DNA of 64,000 nucleotides. It comes from Paraspadella gotoi. Taxonomy: Eukaryota; Chaetognatha. The position numbers and the translations under genes were made by a program. Below the pieces are notes generated by a model that saw only the letters and a program-made list of their open reading frames with translations, ran no database searches and had not been told where the DNA came from. Numbering within the stretch: the stretch's first letter is position 1; the number at the start of each line of letters is the position of its first letter. Of this stretch, positions 11,942-23,179 are shown piece after piece. Location: positions 1 to 64,000 of the forward strand of contig JBJCIZ010000836.1 of assembly GCA_051294375.1 (NCBI GenBank). The letters are read 5' to 3'.

Positions 11942-12421
11942 AGGGAGAGACAAAATAATACATGTAATGTACAACAAGGAATAAGTTTAAACTAATGGTG
12001 AATTTAACAATTATTCTAATAATAAATAGTAATGAAAGGAAAGAAAGTTTTTAAATGTGAAGTGATATATTTTTGTGAGGGATAGATAAGTGACTGTTAA
12101 AGTGAAAAATTAAGAATTAAGTAAGTTTCACATTAGTTTAAACTTATTCCTTGTTGTACATTACATAATATATTATTTTGTCTCTCCCTGTTTCTCTCTC
12201 TCTCTCTCCCTCTGTCTCTCTCTCTCTCTCTTTCACCAATTGACCATTTCACTTCTTTTCACAACTGATCTGTCCTCAACTCAAACTGTACTCATTCTTT
12301 AACCACTATCTCTGTGTTGGAAACTTTGAGCCCTCTCTCTCTTTCTCTCACTCTCACTCTCTCTCTCTCTCTCTCTCTCCCTCCCTTCTTTTACACAAAT
12401 TTGTAAATGCATCACTAAATG

Positions 12422-12457
12422 CTGATGAAGACTCGAAATGAAGAGTCGAAACATGTC
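12422..12457 (+). ncRNA. Hammerhead ribozyme motif, minimal type I
   Basis: CTGATGA (12422-12428), one extra A, stem II GACTC/GAGTC (12430-12434 with 12443-12447, 8 nt loop), GAAA (12448-12451) and CATGTC (12452-12457). All core bases fit the hammerhead consensus apart from the extra A after position 9. Stem I pairs G-C, U-G and A-U next to the cleavage site. Stem III is the palindrome ACATGT. Confidence 0.6.
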
Positions 12458-12589
12458 CGTATATTAATGAATACAAATCGTTGACGAAAATATTTCCAAA
12501 CTTTGTTAAAGATTTATAGATATAATTTAACAAAACTATTTTAGAAATGTGTCCCATGATTAGGACTTTAATTTGATACCACACCCACC

Positions 12590-13560
12590 TTGCTACCTCT
12601 TTTTTTTCAAAAGATATTCAAGAAAATAACTTTTTTTACTACTGTTTTGCATCTTGCAGTTTCTTTTTAAACAACCTTACTTTTGGCCTTAAAAATGTCT
12701 AGTGGGGATTGTTTAAAACTTTTTAAATTTTGTCCAATGATAATATTATATCACTCCACAAAATTAAATAGCATGTGATTTAAAAAACAGTTTTTGTCTG
12801 TTTCATACAGAATTTTTAATACTAGTAATTTTTGGATTTTGTTAAAAGTAAGTAAAAATAGCAGTCAGTATTACTAAAAATAAAAAAATTTATAAAATTA
12901 TTATAATTGAGAAGGATACAACTGACCAGTAGCTTTTAAAATCATCATGAACAATTAATTAAAAATTATGTTTATTATGCTAAAAAAAATTCAAAGTTAT
13001 AATTTTTTTCATATATTTAATTTTATAAATTATTTATTTTCTATGTCAAAAAATAATAATAATAAACTTACTGTATATGTATTCGAAGGCCTATGTTAGG
13101 TAGGTAAGTCCCTTATAATAAAATTTTTTTTCCATTCATTTGGCATAGTTATAATTTTTTTAAATTTAAATTATTTGAAAAAAAATTAAAATAATATTTT
13201 AATAAAGAAAAATTAATTACAAATAAACTATTAAAGATAAAATAAAGGTTATGGACTCAAACGAAAGGAAATTGTTTATAAATTATGGATGATGCATAAT
13301 ATTTTCATTTTTAAAAGAATTTAAACCATTTTTTATTTTTTTTATTCTACTTTACTGATTTTATATAGCTAATTTGAATATTAATTTATAAAAAAACTGT
13401 CATTAGGAAAAATTTGATTACCATTTTTTTGTGTAGCCTAAAGGTCCGGAAACGTATCCCGGGACATCTCATTCTTGTGCACTCCATGCCGATTAAATCG
13501 ATGTAAAAAGGAATTTAGTTTCGGTAAAATTGCCAGATATATAGTAGGTATTACCTACCT
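12590..13560. other. AT-rich intergenic DNA, nothing recognised
   Basis: Long AT-rich stretch with no coding frame and no named repeat. Confidence 0.5.
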
Positions 13561-13565
13561 ATTAG

Positions 13566-13595
13566 GGCGTTGAAAAATAACGAAATATAACAAAT
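13566..13595 (+). repeat. Family F repeat, start only
   Basis: The start text GGGCGTTGAAAAATAACG matches the repeats at 17458-17790 and 35125-35460. The copy is cut by the assembly gap. Confidence 0.55.
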
Positions 13596-14173
13596 NNNNN
13601 NNNNNNNNNNNNNNNNNNNNNNNNNNNNNNNNNNNNNNNNNNNNNNNNNNNNNNNNNNNNNNNNNNNNNNNNNNNNNNNNNNNNNNNNNNNNNNNNNNNN
13701 NNNNNNNNNNNNNNNNNNNNNNNNNNNNNNNNNNNNNNNNNNNNNNNNNNNNNNNNNNNNNNNNNNNNNNNNNNNNNNNNNNNNNNNNNNNNNNNNNNNN
13801 NNNNNNNNNNNNNNNNNNNNNNNNNNNNNNNNNNNNNNNNNNNNNNNNNNNNNNNNNNNNNNNNNNNNNNNNNNNNNNNNNNNNNNNNNNNNNNNNNNNN
13901 NNNNNNNNNNNNNNNNNNNNNNNNNNNNNNNNNNNNNNNNNNNNNNNNNNNNNNNNNNNNNNNNNNNNNNNNNNNNNNNNNNNNNNNNNNNNNNNNNNNN
14001 NNNNNNNNNNNNNNNNNNNNNNNNNNNNNNNNNNNNNNNNNNNNNNNNNNNNNNNNNNNNNNNNNNNNNNNNNNNNNNNNNNNNNNNNNNNNNNNNNNNN
14101 NNNNNNNNNNNNNNNNNNNNNNNNNNNNNNNNNNNNNNNNNNNNNNNNNNNNNNNNNNNNNNNNNNNNNNNNN
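13596..14173. other. Assembly gap (578 N)
   Basis: Run of unknown bases. Reading frames that cross it have no meaning. Confidence 0.99.
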
Positions 14174-14256
14174 AAATCCATGAAAAAAATTTTGAAATTA
14201 TTATTTTTTCACTATGTACGTGAGCAATTGGTGAAACCGAAAGACAAAATCCCCAG

Positions 14257-14516
14257 NNNNNNNNNNNNNNNNNNNNNNNNNNNNNNNNNNNNNNNNNNNN
14301 NNNNNNNNNNNNNNNNNNNNNNNNNNNNNNNNNNNNNNNNNNNNNNNNNNNNNNNNNNNNNNNNNNNNNNNNNNNNNNNNNNNNNNNNNNNNNNNNNNNN
14401 NNNNNNNNNNNNNNNNNNNNNNNNNNNNNNNNNNNNNNNNNNNNNNNNNNNNNNNNNNNNNNNNNNNNNNNNNNNNNNNNNNNNNNNNNNNNNNNNNNNN
14501 NNNNNNNNNNNNNNNN
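14257..14516. other. Assembly gap (260 N)
   Basis: Run of unknown bases. Confidence 0.99.
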
Positions 14517-14527
14517 CGAAACATGTC
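14517..14527 (+). ncRNA. 3' half of a hammerhead motif at a gap edge
   Basis: CGAAACATGTC directly after the gap is the GAAA plus stem III plus cleavage triplet part of the motif seen at 12448-12457 and 17085-17094. The CTGATGA half would lie inside the gap. Confidence 0.4.
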
Positions 14528-15031
14528 TGACTAAATTGTGTCAATTAAATCGTTGTTAAATAAAACTGTTTTTGTCCAAATACACACTTTTACAACTTAT
14601 GACTGATAAAAATTGTAACAATTTCCAATTGTAAGCAATTGTAATATTTTTTTTGCCTTTCTTTTAATTTTCTCTTTTTGTCCAGCGCTGCCTTTTCTAA
14701 TTCGTTTAAAAATTTGAATTTTGAACGTTTTTGAACGTTATATTTTATAGTTTCTTATGAATTAGTCCATAACATTTATTTATGAGTCAATTTAAACGTT
14801 AGTGTCTTTTGTTTCTGTTGAATTTTAATAGTTTAGTTTTTTACACTGATACTGTTTTTGATTTTGTCAATACTGTTTTTGGTATTAATAAAAAAAAAAA
14901 AAATTCTAATTCGTCTAAAAACGAGTTCAGGCTTTGCAGCGGCTGTCCAGCTTCTCTCTTTGTCTCTCTCTGTACGATCTCTTGCGTGATCTGTGGCAAG
15001 GTCTCGGTGATGACACGGCGTGTCAGAGAGC
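14528..15031 (+). repeat. Family A tail fragment
   Basis: The blocks 'ttgtaacaatttccaattgtaa', 'aacgagttcaggc' and 'gtacgatctcttgcgtgatc' match the distal parts of the family A copies at 5080-5340, 6900-7640 and 26570-26680. Confidence 0.55.
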
Positions 15032-15798
15032 NNNNNNNNNNNNNNNNNNNNNNNNNNNNNNNNNNNNNNNNNNNNNNNNNNNNNNNNNNNNNNNNNNNNN
15101 NNNNNNNNNNNNNNNNNNNNNNNNNNNNNNNNNNNNNNNNNNNNNNNNNNNNNNNNNNNNNNNNNNNNNNNNNNNNNNNNNNNNNNNNNNNNNNNNNNNN
15201 NNNNNNNNNNNNNNNNNNNNNNNNNNNNNNNNNNNNNNNNNNNNNNNNNNNNNNNNNNNNNNNNNNNNNNNNNNNNNNNNNNNNNNNNNNNNNNNNNNNN
15301 NNNNNNNNNNNNNNNNNNNNNNNNNNNNNNNNNNNNNNNNNNNNNNNNNNNNNNNNNNNNNNNNNNNNNNNNNNNNNNNNNNNNNNNNNNNNNNNNNNNN
15401 NNNNNNNNNNNNNNNNNNNNNNNNNNNNNNNNNNNNNNNNNNNNNNNNNNNNNNNNNNNNNNNNNNNNNNNNNNNNNNNNNNNNNNNNNNNNNNNNNNNN
15501 NNNNNNNNNNNNNNNNNNNNNNNNNNNNNNNNNNNNNNNNNNNNNNNNNNNNNNNNNNNNNNNNNNNNNNNNNNNNNNNNNNNNNNNNNNNNNNNNNNNN
15601 NNNNNNNNNNNNNNNNNNNNNNNNNNNNNNNNNNNNNNNNNNNNNNNNNNNNNNNNNNNNNNNNNNNNNNNNNNNNNNNNNNNNNNNNNNNNNNNNNNNN
15701 NNNNNNNNNNNNNNNNNNNNNNNNNNNNNNNNNNNNNNNNNNNNNNNNNNNNNNNNNNNNNNNNNNNNNNNNNNNNNNNNNNNNNNNNNNNNNNNNNN
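15032..15798. other. Assembly gap (767 N)
   Basis: Run of unknown bases. Confidence 0.99.
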
Positions 15799-16711
15799 TT
15801 TATATCAAGCTTCGTCACACATTTTCCTACCCACACACAAAATTTGAACTCAATCTATCCATCCAATTATGATTAATTAGAGTATTTATTGGTTAAAATA
15901 AGTAAAAAGATTTTAGTAAATGCGACTTATGTTTTTTCCACTTAAACTCATATCCACTCAGACGATTCCGTCCAAACTTTATATCCAGCTTCAGCACACA
16001 TGTTCCTACCCATACACAAAATTCATTCCGATCCAACCAGCCAATCACAAGTTATTGGGGCTTTTTGCTAAGGTTGGACGGGTGGACAGATTGATTGACT
16101 GATTAATTAATTAGTGATTATTAATTGACTAATTGATTAATTAACTGATTAATTATTTGATTTATTAATACATCCTGCATATACATTTAATAGAAAAGGA
16201 AAAAAATCATAATCAATTAGTGAAACAGGTTTTTTGTTTTTTTCCATTTAAACTCATTTCCACTCAAACGATTCCATCGAAACTTGGTTTCCTGTTCAAT
16301 CAGACACTTCCCCACTCACATACAAAATTCCAGGTCATCGCCCATCCACTCATGAGCAATTGGTGTAAAAATAGTGAATTATATTTTTTTTGTTTTTTCC
16401 ATTTAAACTCATTTCCACTCGGACGATTCCATCGAAACTTAATATCCAGCTCAATCACACACTTCCCTACCCACACACAAAATTTCATTCAAATCCATCT
16501 ATCCAATCACGAGTAATTGGTGTTTTTTGCTAAGGTGGGACGGACGGAAGATCGGACGGACGGACGGACGGACGGACATCATTTTTTTGGAATAATTTAT
16601 CATAATTCGATGTTCTGACATGATATAAGTTAGTGCCCGACAATATTGAGGGGGCGGACCGACGGACCGAAAAAGTGAATTATAGAGTCGGGATCGGCTG
16701 ATAAGCAGATC
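15799..16711 (-). mobile_element. Family B repeat, minus copy
   Basis: Read on the minus strand it starts near 16711 with TTAGTCGGATCTGCTTATCAG and the CCGACTC block. A (TCCG)n tract follows (16545-16577), then tandem-like interior modules with 'ggaaatgagtttaaatgg', to the gap edge. The interior module appears three times here. No ORF is present. Confidence 0.7.
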
Positions 16712-16982
16712 CGACTAACAAACTACATTTGAAACCATGATCGTCGCCATTTTGAAAGTCAGCCAGAAAGTCGAGGCAGCTCAAACATAAAGTAAATTAA
16801 CTATTGATTATTTTTATGCAGGGAGTAAATTTTTATCTTATACTCATGAAAAAAATAATAAGTCTACATTAATCGTGTTCTCATACGTAAAATATTAAAA
16901 AATATATAATTATTATTAATAAATCAATTATCAAATGAATTCATACATAAATTGATAAAATTATTATTGATTTAAATATTAG

Positions 16983-17150
16983 AGAATTGACAAAGTTTTT
17001 GTTTGCAACAAATTTTATTTATAGTTGAACAGACATGTTTCGACTTGTCTTCATCAACGCTGATGAATACTTGTAAAACAAGTTGAAACATGTCTGTTCA
17101 ACTATAAATAAAATTCGTTGCAAACAAAAACTTTGTCAATTCTCTAATTA
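16983..17150. mobile_element. Short fold-back carrying a hammerhead
   Basis: The arms 16983-17050 and about 17080-17150 are nearly perfect inverted copies (AATTGACAAAGTTTTTG against its complement). The whole unit is about 168 bp and would form one long hairpin. Hammerhead-like cores lie on both strands of the turn region. Confidence 0.75.
17060..17094 (+). ncRNA. Hammerhead ribozyme motif, best copy
   Basis: CTGATGA (17060-17066), then stem II (A67-T84, bulged T68, ACTTG/CAAGT, loop TAAAA), GAAA (17085-17088), and CATGTC with cleavage predicted after 17094. Stem I pairs G-U, C-G, A-U and A-U. Stem III is ACATGT. The minus-strand partner in the other arm has TTGATGA in place of CTGATGA, which should inactivate it. 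Confidence 0.65.
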
Positions 17151-17255
17151 ATAGTAACAACGAAAAAGAAAGGATTACTTCAATATGATTTAAAAATAAA
17201 AAAATCAGTTATAAATTAGTAAATTAAAAAAATTAGTACTGATATATATATATAT

Positions 17256-17440
17256 TAAGGCGGAACAGGTTACAAACTAACAGAAGTCCGGTATAAATAT
17301 TGTTAATGTGTTTATTAAAGATCGTGAAAATAAAAAAAATTTAAGATTTATCTTATAGTTAAACTCATGGTAGCTCTTTTATATTAACCGAATACTATAT
17401 AATATCAAAAATTGTTAAATTTTGGCCCGCCTTAATATAT
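17256..17440. mobile_element. Small TIR element (MITE-like)
   Basis: The ends TTAAGGCGG and CCGCCTTAA form an inverted repeat in a TA-rich setting. The unit is about 180 bp and non-coding. A related right end (GGCCCGCGTTAATAT) occurs near 24635. Confidence 0.5.
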
Positions 17441-17457
17441 AATATATATATATATTA

Positions 17458-17790
17458 CGGCGTTGAAAAATAACGAAATATAACAAATCAAGTGAGGTAC
17501 ATAGCTATTTTGTTGTAACAAAGTCTGTAGAATTCGATGATGATAACCATATTTTTGTATAGTCTCATCTTCTTTGTCAGAAATGGCGATTTTTGCAGAA
17601 TATAAGGTGCTATTAAAATGTATAAGAAACTCAAATCATTAAGATTTTATAAAAGCCATATTTAACTTACACTAATATGAAAATAAAGACCCATATAAAT
17701 ATTTTGGTAAGTTTATTTACAAATTTTTATTTTATTAATAGTTTGTTAGCTATATTATTAATAAAAAATAATAAAAAAAAAGCTAGTGAA
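17458..17790 (+). repeat. Family F repeat
   Basis: Matches 35125-35460 along its length, including 'tctgtagaattcgatg' and 'tggcgatttttgcag'. Non-coding. Confidence 0.6.
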
Positions 17791-17794
17791 AAAA

Positions 17795-18330
17795 CAAGTT
17801 TGAGCAAACAATGTCGGATCTGCCTACGATAATTAATTAATTAATTAATTAATCGATTAATTAAATAATTAATTATTTTTAATATGAAATAATTAATTTT
17901 AAATTTATATTCTACTTATCATCATCGATGTCCTTAAAATTGGTTTAGGACAGTTATTAAATATGTTTTGTTTACATTTTATCAAAACAAACAAATATCC
18001 TCTATTTTATTTTATGTCTCCTTCTCTCTCTCTCTCTCACTATCTCTCTCTCTCTCTTTTTATGCAATTGCGACGATCCTTATGCTTTTAAGATTTTTTT
18101 AACTTGCATCATTTTTTCACATTAATTAATTAATAATTAATTAATAAACATTTATTAGTAATCATTAATATTTAAAGTTTCAGGTAAATGTGACATAAGT
18201 TTTATCCATCTAAACTCATTTCCACTGGCACAATTCCGTCAAAACTTTATATATTATTATATATTAATAAATATTTAAAAGCTTCAGTGCAACAACCCAA
18301 TGAACTATCTCTCACTAATTGATTGATTGA
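17795..18330. other. Repeat debris and CT microsatellite
   Basis: A family B terminus on the minus strand (17800-17830, ATGTCGGATCTGCC), TTAA runs and a (CT)n tract at 18018-18058. No gene is seen. Confidence 0.5.
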
Positions 18331-18332
18331 TT

Positions 18333-18680
18333 GATTGACCAAATTATTGCCAATTGACAATAATTTGCAGTTGACCATTTCTGCCAGTTGACCAAATTTG
18401 CCAGTTGACCAATTATGCCAGTTGACAAATTATGCCAGTTGACCAAATTATGCCAGTTGAATAAAAATTTAGCCAGTTGACCAAATTATGCCGGTTACCT
18501 ATTTATGTTAATTGACCAAATTATGTCAGTTGACCAAATTATGTCAGTTGACCAAATTATGTCAGTTGACCCAATTATATCAGTTGACCAAATTATGCCA
18601 GCTGACAAAATTATTCAGTTTGACCAAATTATGCCAGTTGATCAAATAATGCAAGTTGATTAATTATGCAAGTTGAACAA
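18333..18680 (+). repeat. 18 bp minisatellite
   Basis: About 17 degenerate tandem copies of the unit GTTGACCAAATTATGCCA. Units vary by a few bases. A related array with the unit ATGCAAGTTGAAAAAATT lies at 32530-32670, and short stretches lie near 19650 and 37780. Confidence 0.85.
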
Positions 18681-18689
18681 GTTAGCTTA

Positions 18690-18832
18690 TTACCACTTAA
18701 TTATCGTAGGCAGATCGACATTGTTTGCTCAAACTTGTTTAATGAAAAGACATCAGTTAAAGAAAGTCAGTCTTGTATAAGAAAAAGATTTTAAAAAATT
18801 GATTTGACCAATGATCATTGATAATTATATTT
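18690..18832 (+). repeat. Family B terminus fragment and spacer
   Basis: AATTATCGTAGGCAGATCGACATTG (18698-18722) is the family B end. The remainder is AT-rich spacer. Confidence 0.5.
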
Positions 18833-19490
18833 TTAGTCGGATCTGCTTATCAGCAGATCCCGACTCTATAATTCACTTTGTCAGTCCGTCGGTCCGCCCC
18901 CTCAATATGTCGGGCACTAACTTATATCATGTCAGAACATCCAATTATGATAAATTATGCAAAAAAATTGATGTCCGTCCGTCCTTGTCCGTCCGTCCGT
19001 CCGTCCGTCCGTCCGTTCCGTTCGTCCGTCCGTCCGTCCGTCCGTCCCACCTTAGCAAAAAACACCAATTACTCGTGATTGCATGGATGGATTGGAATGA
19101 AATTTTGTGTGCGGGTAGGGAAGGTGTGTGATTGAGATGTATATGAAGTTTCGATGGAATCCGTGCGAGTGGAAATTGGTTTAAATGGAAAAAACAAAAA
19201 AATATAATTCACTATTTGTAACACCAATTGCTCATGAGTGGATGGGGCAATTGGCCTGGAATTTTGTATGTGAGTAGAAAAGTATGTGATTGAACAGGAA
19301 TCAAGTTTCGATGGAATCGTGTTTAGTGGAAATGAGTTTAAATGGAAAAAAACAAAAAACCTGTTTCACTAATTGATTATGCTTCTTTTTCCTTTATATT
19401 AAATGTATATGCAGGATGTATTAATAAATCAAATAATTAATCAGTTAATTAATCAATTAGTCAATTAATTAATCAATTAATTTCATAATC
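18833..19490 (+). mobile_element. Family B repeat, plus copy
   Basis: It starts with TTAGTCGGATCTGC and the hairpin around TTATCA. The CCGCCCCCTCAAT block follows, then a long (TCCG)n tract (18976-19045), two interior modules and a TTAATCAAT-rich tail. The (TCCG)n tract creates overlapping Pro/Ser/Val/Arg-rich frames that are not genes. Confidence 0.75.
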
Positions 19491-19922
19491 AGCTAGATAT
19501 AAGTTTTGACGGAATTGTGCCAGTGGAGAATAAGTTTAAATGGAGAAAAACATAAGTCACATTTACTTGAATCTTTATGATTACTTAATATAATGTTTAA
19601 TTAATAATTAATTAATTAATGTTGGAAAATGTTGCAATTTAAAAAAAATTATGCAAGTTGAAAACAATGATGCAAGTTTGAAAAAAATGATGCAAGTTAA
19701 AAAAATCTTAAAAGCATAAGGATCGTCGCAATTGCATAATTGCGAGAGAGAGGAGAAAGAGAGAGAGAGAGAGAGAAGCAGAGAGAGAGAAAAAGAGAGA
19801 GAGAGGGAAATAAAAAGGAAATTAAAACTTGATGTTGCAATAGCCAAAATTGATAACATGCACGAGAATGCGATGCAATAATTTTACGAGTTCAATCCTA
19901 ATTCAATATTTTTTTTAACAAA

Positions 19923-19967
<45 letters not shown>

Positions 19968-20136
19968 GTTTCGGACGAATCAGCAGGGCAGCAGCAGAGA
20001 CAGCCAGAAAAAAAGAAAGAAATCAAAGGCAGCAGCAGAGCAGCAAGAGAAAAGAGAGAAAGAAAGAGCCCCGCAGAACCTCTGCAGACCTCGTTTTCCC
20101 GATGAATCAGCACTGGGGAAAGGGGAGAGAGATAGC
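19491..20136. repeat. Repeat tail and two GA microsatellites
   Basis: Short copies of the 18 bp unit near 19640-19705, then GA-rich runs at 19740-19806 and 19925-19968 and purine-rich sequence. Frames here encode only low-complexity protein and are not called. Confidence 0.6.
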
Positions 20137-20383
20137 TACAGTAGCATACCGTCAGAATTTCTGAGACGGCAAGCTCTGTAACTCGAGTACAAATGATAAT
20201 TTTAAGAGAGCTTTTGTCTGATATCGAGTAACACATATGGCTACTCCCCCTTCGGTAAGCCATTGCTCTACGACCAATTTTGGACATCAGAACTTATTGT
20301 ATAAAAGTGCTTCAGCCAGATTTGAACCTGAAACCTCTTTCGTTAGGTTGAAATCCGGCGCGCTAAGCACTCAGCCAAATGAT
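20137..20383 (-). mobile_element. tRNA-derived SINE, second head type
   Basis: Minus-strand A box TTGGCTGAGTGCTTAGCGCG (near 20381-20358) and B box GGTTCAAATCTGG (near 20330-20312), then the shared body ending near 20137. Closest to the copy at 1971-2240. Confidence 0.75.
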
Positions 20384-20965
20384 TTTCCTAAAAAATTGTA
20401 CAAATTAATTTATATAAAGCTGTAGGTTCGCTTTTAATTTTTTTTGGGAAACAAAAAATTCAACGTTCGAAGGAGAGATTTTGACATCCGAGTCCCAAGT
20501 TCTCCGATTCGTGACGGAACGTCGCAACGACGACGATTATTACGAAGATAGCGACTTCTGGTTATTTTTAATGTTTGAAATTGAGGTAAAGTCAGAGGCA
20601 GTTGCCTCGTTAAGCCGCGACGGTCGAATGTTTCACGTGCTTTTAAGGTGTTTTATTAAGTGTTTTTAACCAGTTGCTTATGTGAAACAACTGAAACTGT
20701 TTTTATACCTCGTCACCTTTGTATCAATATTAATAAATAGGCTAATGATTGAGAGAATGAAAAGAATGAATATCGTTTTGAAAAAATAATAATTTAAGTT
20801 TTCAATTTGCATAAAAACAAGTTTGAAAGCAATAACAAATCTGGATCTCGCACTACAATAATTAAGCGGTAATAAGCTAATACGATGATAATTATTGATA
20901 ATGTTTTCTGATTTTCAATTTGTGATCTTAACAGATCATAACATGTTGTAACATAAACAAGTTTG
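20384..20965 (-). repeat. Composite repeat, inverted mate of 1400-1970
   Basis: The blocks around 'gtgacggaacgtcgcaacgac' and 'aataggctaatgattgag' are reverse complements of sequence near 1820 and 1600. With the SINE it forms the second copy of an 860 bp segment. Confidence 0.55.
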
Positions 20966-21568
20966 AGCAAACAATGTCGGATCTGCCCACAATCATTATT
21001 GGTAATCAATTAATAATTAATTCAAGTTAATTAATTATTTTGTTTTGATTGATTGACTGATTAATTAATTATTGATTAATTAGTTGACTTAAAAAAGAAA
21101 AAAAGCATAATCAATTAGTGAAACACGTTTTTTTTGTTTGTATTTTAAACTCATTTCCACTCACAACAATTCCATCGAAACTTGATTTCCAGCTTAATCA
21201 CACACTTTTCTACCCACATACAAAATTTCAAGTCAATCGCCCATCCACTCATGAGTAATTGGTGTTCAAATAGTAAATTTTTTTTTTCCATTCAAACTCA
21301 TTTCCACTTGGACGATTCCATCAAAACTTCATATCCAGTTTAATTACAACTCCCTACCACACACAAAATTTCATTCCATCCATTCATCCAATCACGAGTA
21401 ATTAGTGTTTTTTGCTAAGGTGGGACGGACAGATGGACATCATTTTTTTGCATAATTTATTATAATTCGATGTTCTGACATGATATAAGTGAATGCCCGA
21501 CAAGACTGAGGGACTGACAAAGTGAATTATAGAGTCAGAATCTGCCGAAAGCAGATCTGACTAAAAAG
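20966..21568 (-). mobile_element. Family B repeat, complete minus copy
   Basis: Both ends are present: AATGTCGGATCTGCCC at 20970-20988 and GCAGATCTGACTAA at 21555-21568. They are inverted relative to each other. Length is about 600 bp. Two interior modules and a short (TCCG) tract are seen. Confidence 0.7.
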
Positions 21569-21618
21569 AAAGAAAAAACAAAAATTTATATTTAGGATTT
21601 TGAATTTTTTTTTAATAA

Positions 21619-21868
21619 CGAGATGGCCGAGTGGTTAAAAACTATGACTTCGACGCAGAATGGAATGGTAGGATTCGAATCCCACTCAAGGTAAACTTTT
21701 ACAATAAACTGCTATGTCCCAAAAGTGGTCGTAGAGCAATGGCTTACCGAAGGGGAGTAGCCATATGAGTCCTCGATAACAAGACAAAAAACTCGCTTTC
21801 AAATTATCATTTCTACTCGAGTTACAGAGCTTGCCGTCTCAGAAATTCTAGACGGATGCTACTGTACA
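21619..21868 (+). mobile_element. tRNA-derived SINE, Ser-type head
   Basis: A box GATGGCCGAGTGG and B box GGATTCGAATCCC, then the shared body to GATGCTACTGTA. It matches 670-918 closely over about 250 bp. Confidence 0.8.
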
Positions 21869-21869
21869 T

Positions 21870-22800
21870 ATAATTAAAAGAGAAAAATCAGTTAATTAAT
21901 AAATAATTAATCAGTCAATTTATCAATCAATTAATTATTCAATCAATCAATTTATTTATCTATTAATTAATTATTTAATCAATCAATTCATTTATCTATT
22001 GTTTGATTATTCAATCAATCAATCAAGTCAATCATTATCGGCATTATTCTCTTCGTCGTCATTGCTTTTGTTATGGTTAGTGACGAAAATACCTAAAACA
22101 AACATTTCAAATCAAAAAATTAACTAATTGCCTAATTAATTTGCTCATGAGTGGATGTGGCAATTGACCTAGAATTTTGTATTGGGTAGGATGTGTGATT
22201 GAACAGGAAAACAAGTTTCGATGGAATCGTTTGAGTGGAAATGAGTTTAAATGGAAAAAAACAAAAATTGATTATGCTTCTTTTTCCTTTTATATTAAAT
22301 GTATATGCAGGATGTACTAATAATAAATCAAATAATAATCAGTTAATTAATAAATTAGTCAATTAATCAATAATTAATTAATCAGTCAATTAATCCGTCA
22401 TCCGTCCCACCTTAGTAAAAAGCTCCAATAACTCGTGATTGGCTGGTTGAATTGGAATGAAATTTTGTGTGTGGGTGGAAAATGTGTGACGAAGCTTGAT
22501 ATAAAGTTTCGGGGAAACGTACGAGTGGAAATGAGTTTAAATGAAAAAAATATGAGTCACATTTACTTGAATCTTTTTATTTATTTTTAACCCATGATAG
22601 ATTGAGATGAAATTTTGTGGCAGAAGCCAGATATAAAGTTTTGACGGAATTGTGCAAGTGGAAATGAGTTTAAATGGATATAATGATTACTAATAAATGT
22701 TTTAATTAATTAATTAATTTAATGTGAAAAAATGATGCAATTTAAAAAAATTATGCTAGTTAAAAAATCTTAAAAGCAAATCATCGCAATTGCATAAAAA

Positions 22801-22831
<31 letters not shown>

Positions 22832-22840
22832 CATAAAATA
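21870..22840 (+). repeat. TTAATCAAT-rich and family B fragments
   Basis: Contains a family B interior piece (22140-22390), another from about 22400 to 22700, and a GA run (22800-22830). The piece near 22030-22090 with 'tcgtcgtcattgctttt' recurs at 33905-33985. No gene is seen. Confidence 0.55.
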
Positions 22841-23125
22841 AAATATAATTAATTAATTAATTCATTTAAAATTAATTAATTAATAAATTATAATAATTAT
22901 TTATTAATAATTAATAATTAATTAATTAATTAATAAATTATTAATAATTATTAATAATTAATAATTAATTAATAATTAATTAATTAAAAATTAATTAATT
23001 AATAAATTAATAATAATTATTTATTAATAATTATTTATTAATAATTAATTAATAATTAATTAATAATTAATTAATAATTAATTAATTAATAACTAATTAA
23101 TTAATAATTAATTAATTAATTATCG
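22840..23125. repeat. AATT tetranucleotide array
   Basis: Almost pure TTAA/TAAT repeat for nearly 290 bp, interrupted by single-base changes. Confidence 0.85.
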
Positions 23126-23179
23126 TAGGCAGATACGACATTGTTTGCTCAAACTTGTTGCTAAATAAATGAAAATTTA

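Larger units (their letters stand above)
11587..12560. mobile_element. Fold-back repeat with a hammerhead motif in each arm
   Basis: The left arm (about 11587-11995) and right arm (about 12125-12560) are inverted copies with a spacer of about 130 bp. Each arm carries a GA/CT microsatellite, the block around 'aggacagatcagttg' and a hammerhead-like core. The sequence 'tttgttaaa' sits at both outer ends. A single-arm relative lies at 35640-36130. Confidence 0.75.

Noticed and set aside
13555-15876. Several long reading frames across 13.5-15.9 kb
   Set aside because: They consist almost wholly of unknown bases in the assembly gaps.
18811-19131. Frame rich in VRPSVRPSV
   Set aside because: It reads the (TCCG)n tract of a family B repeat.
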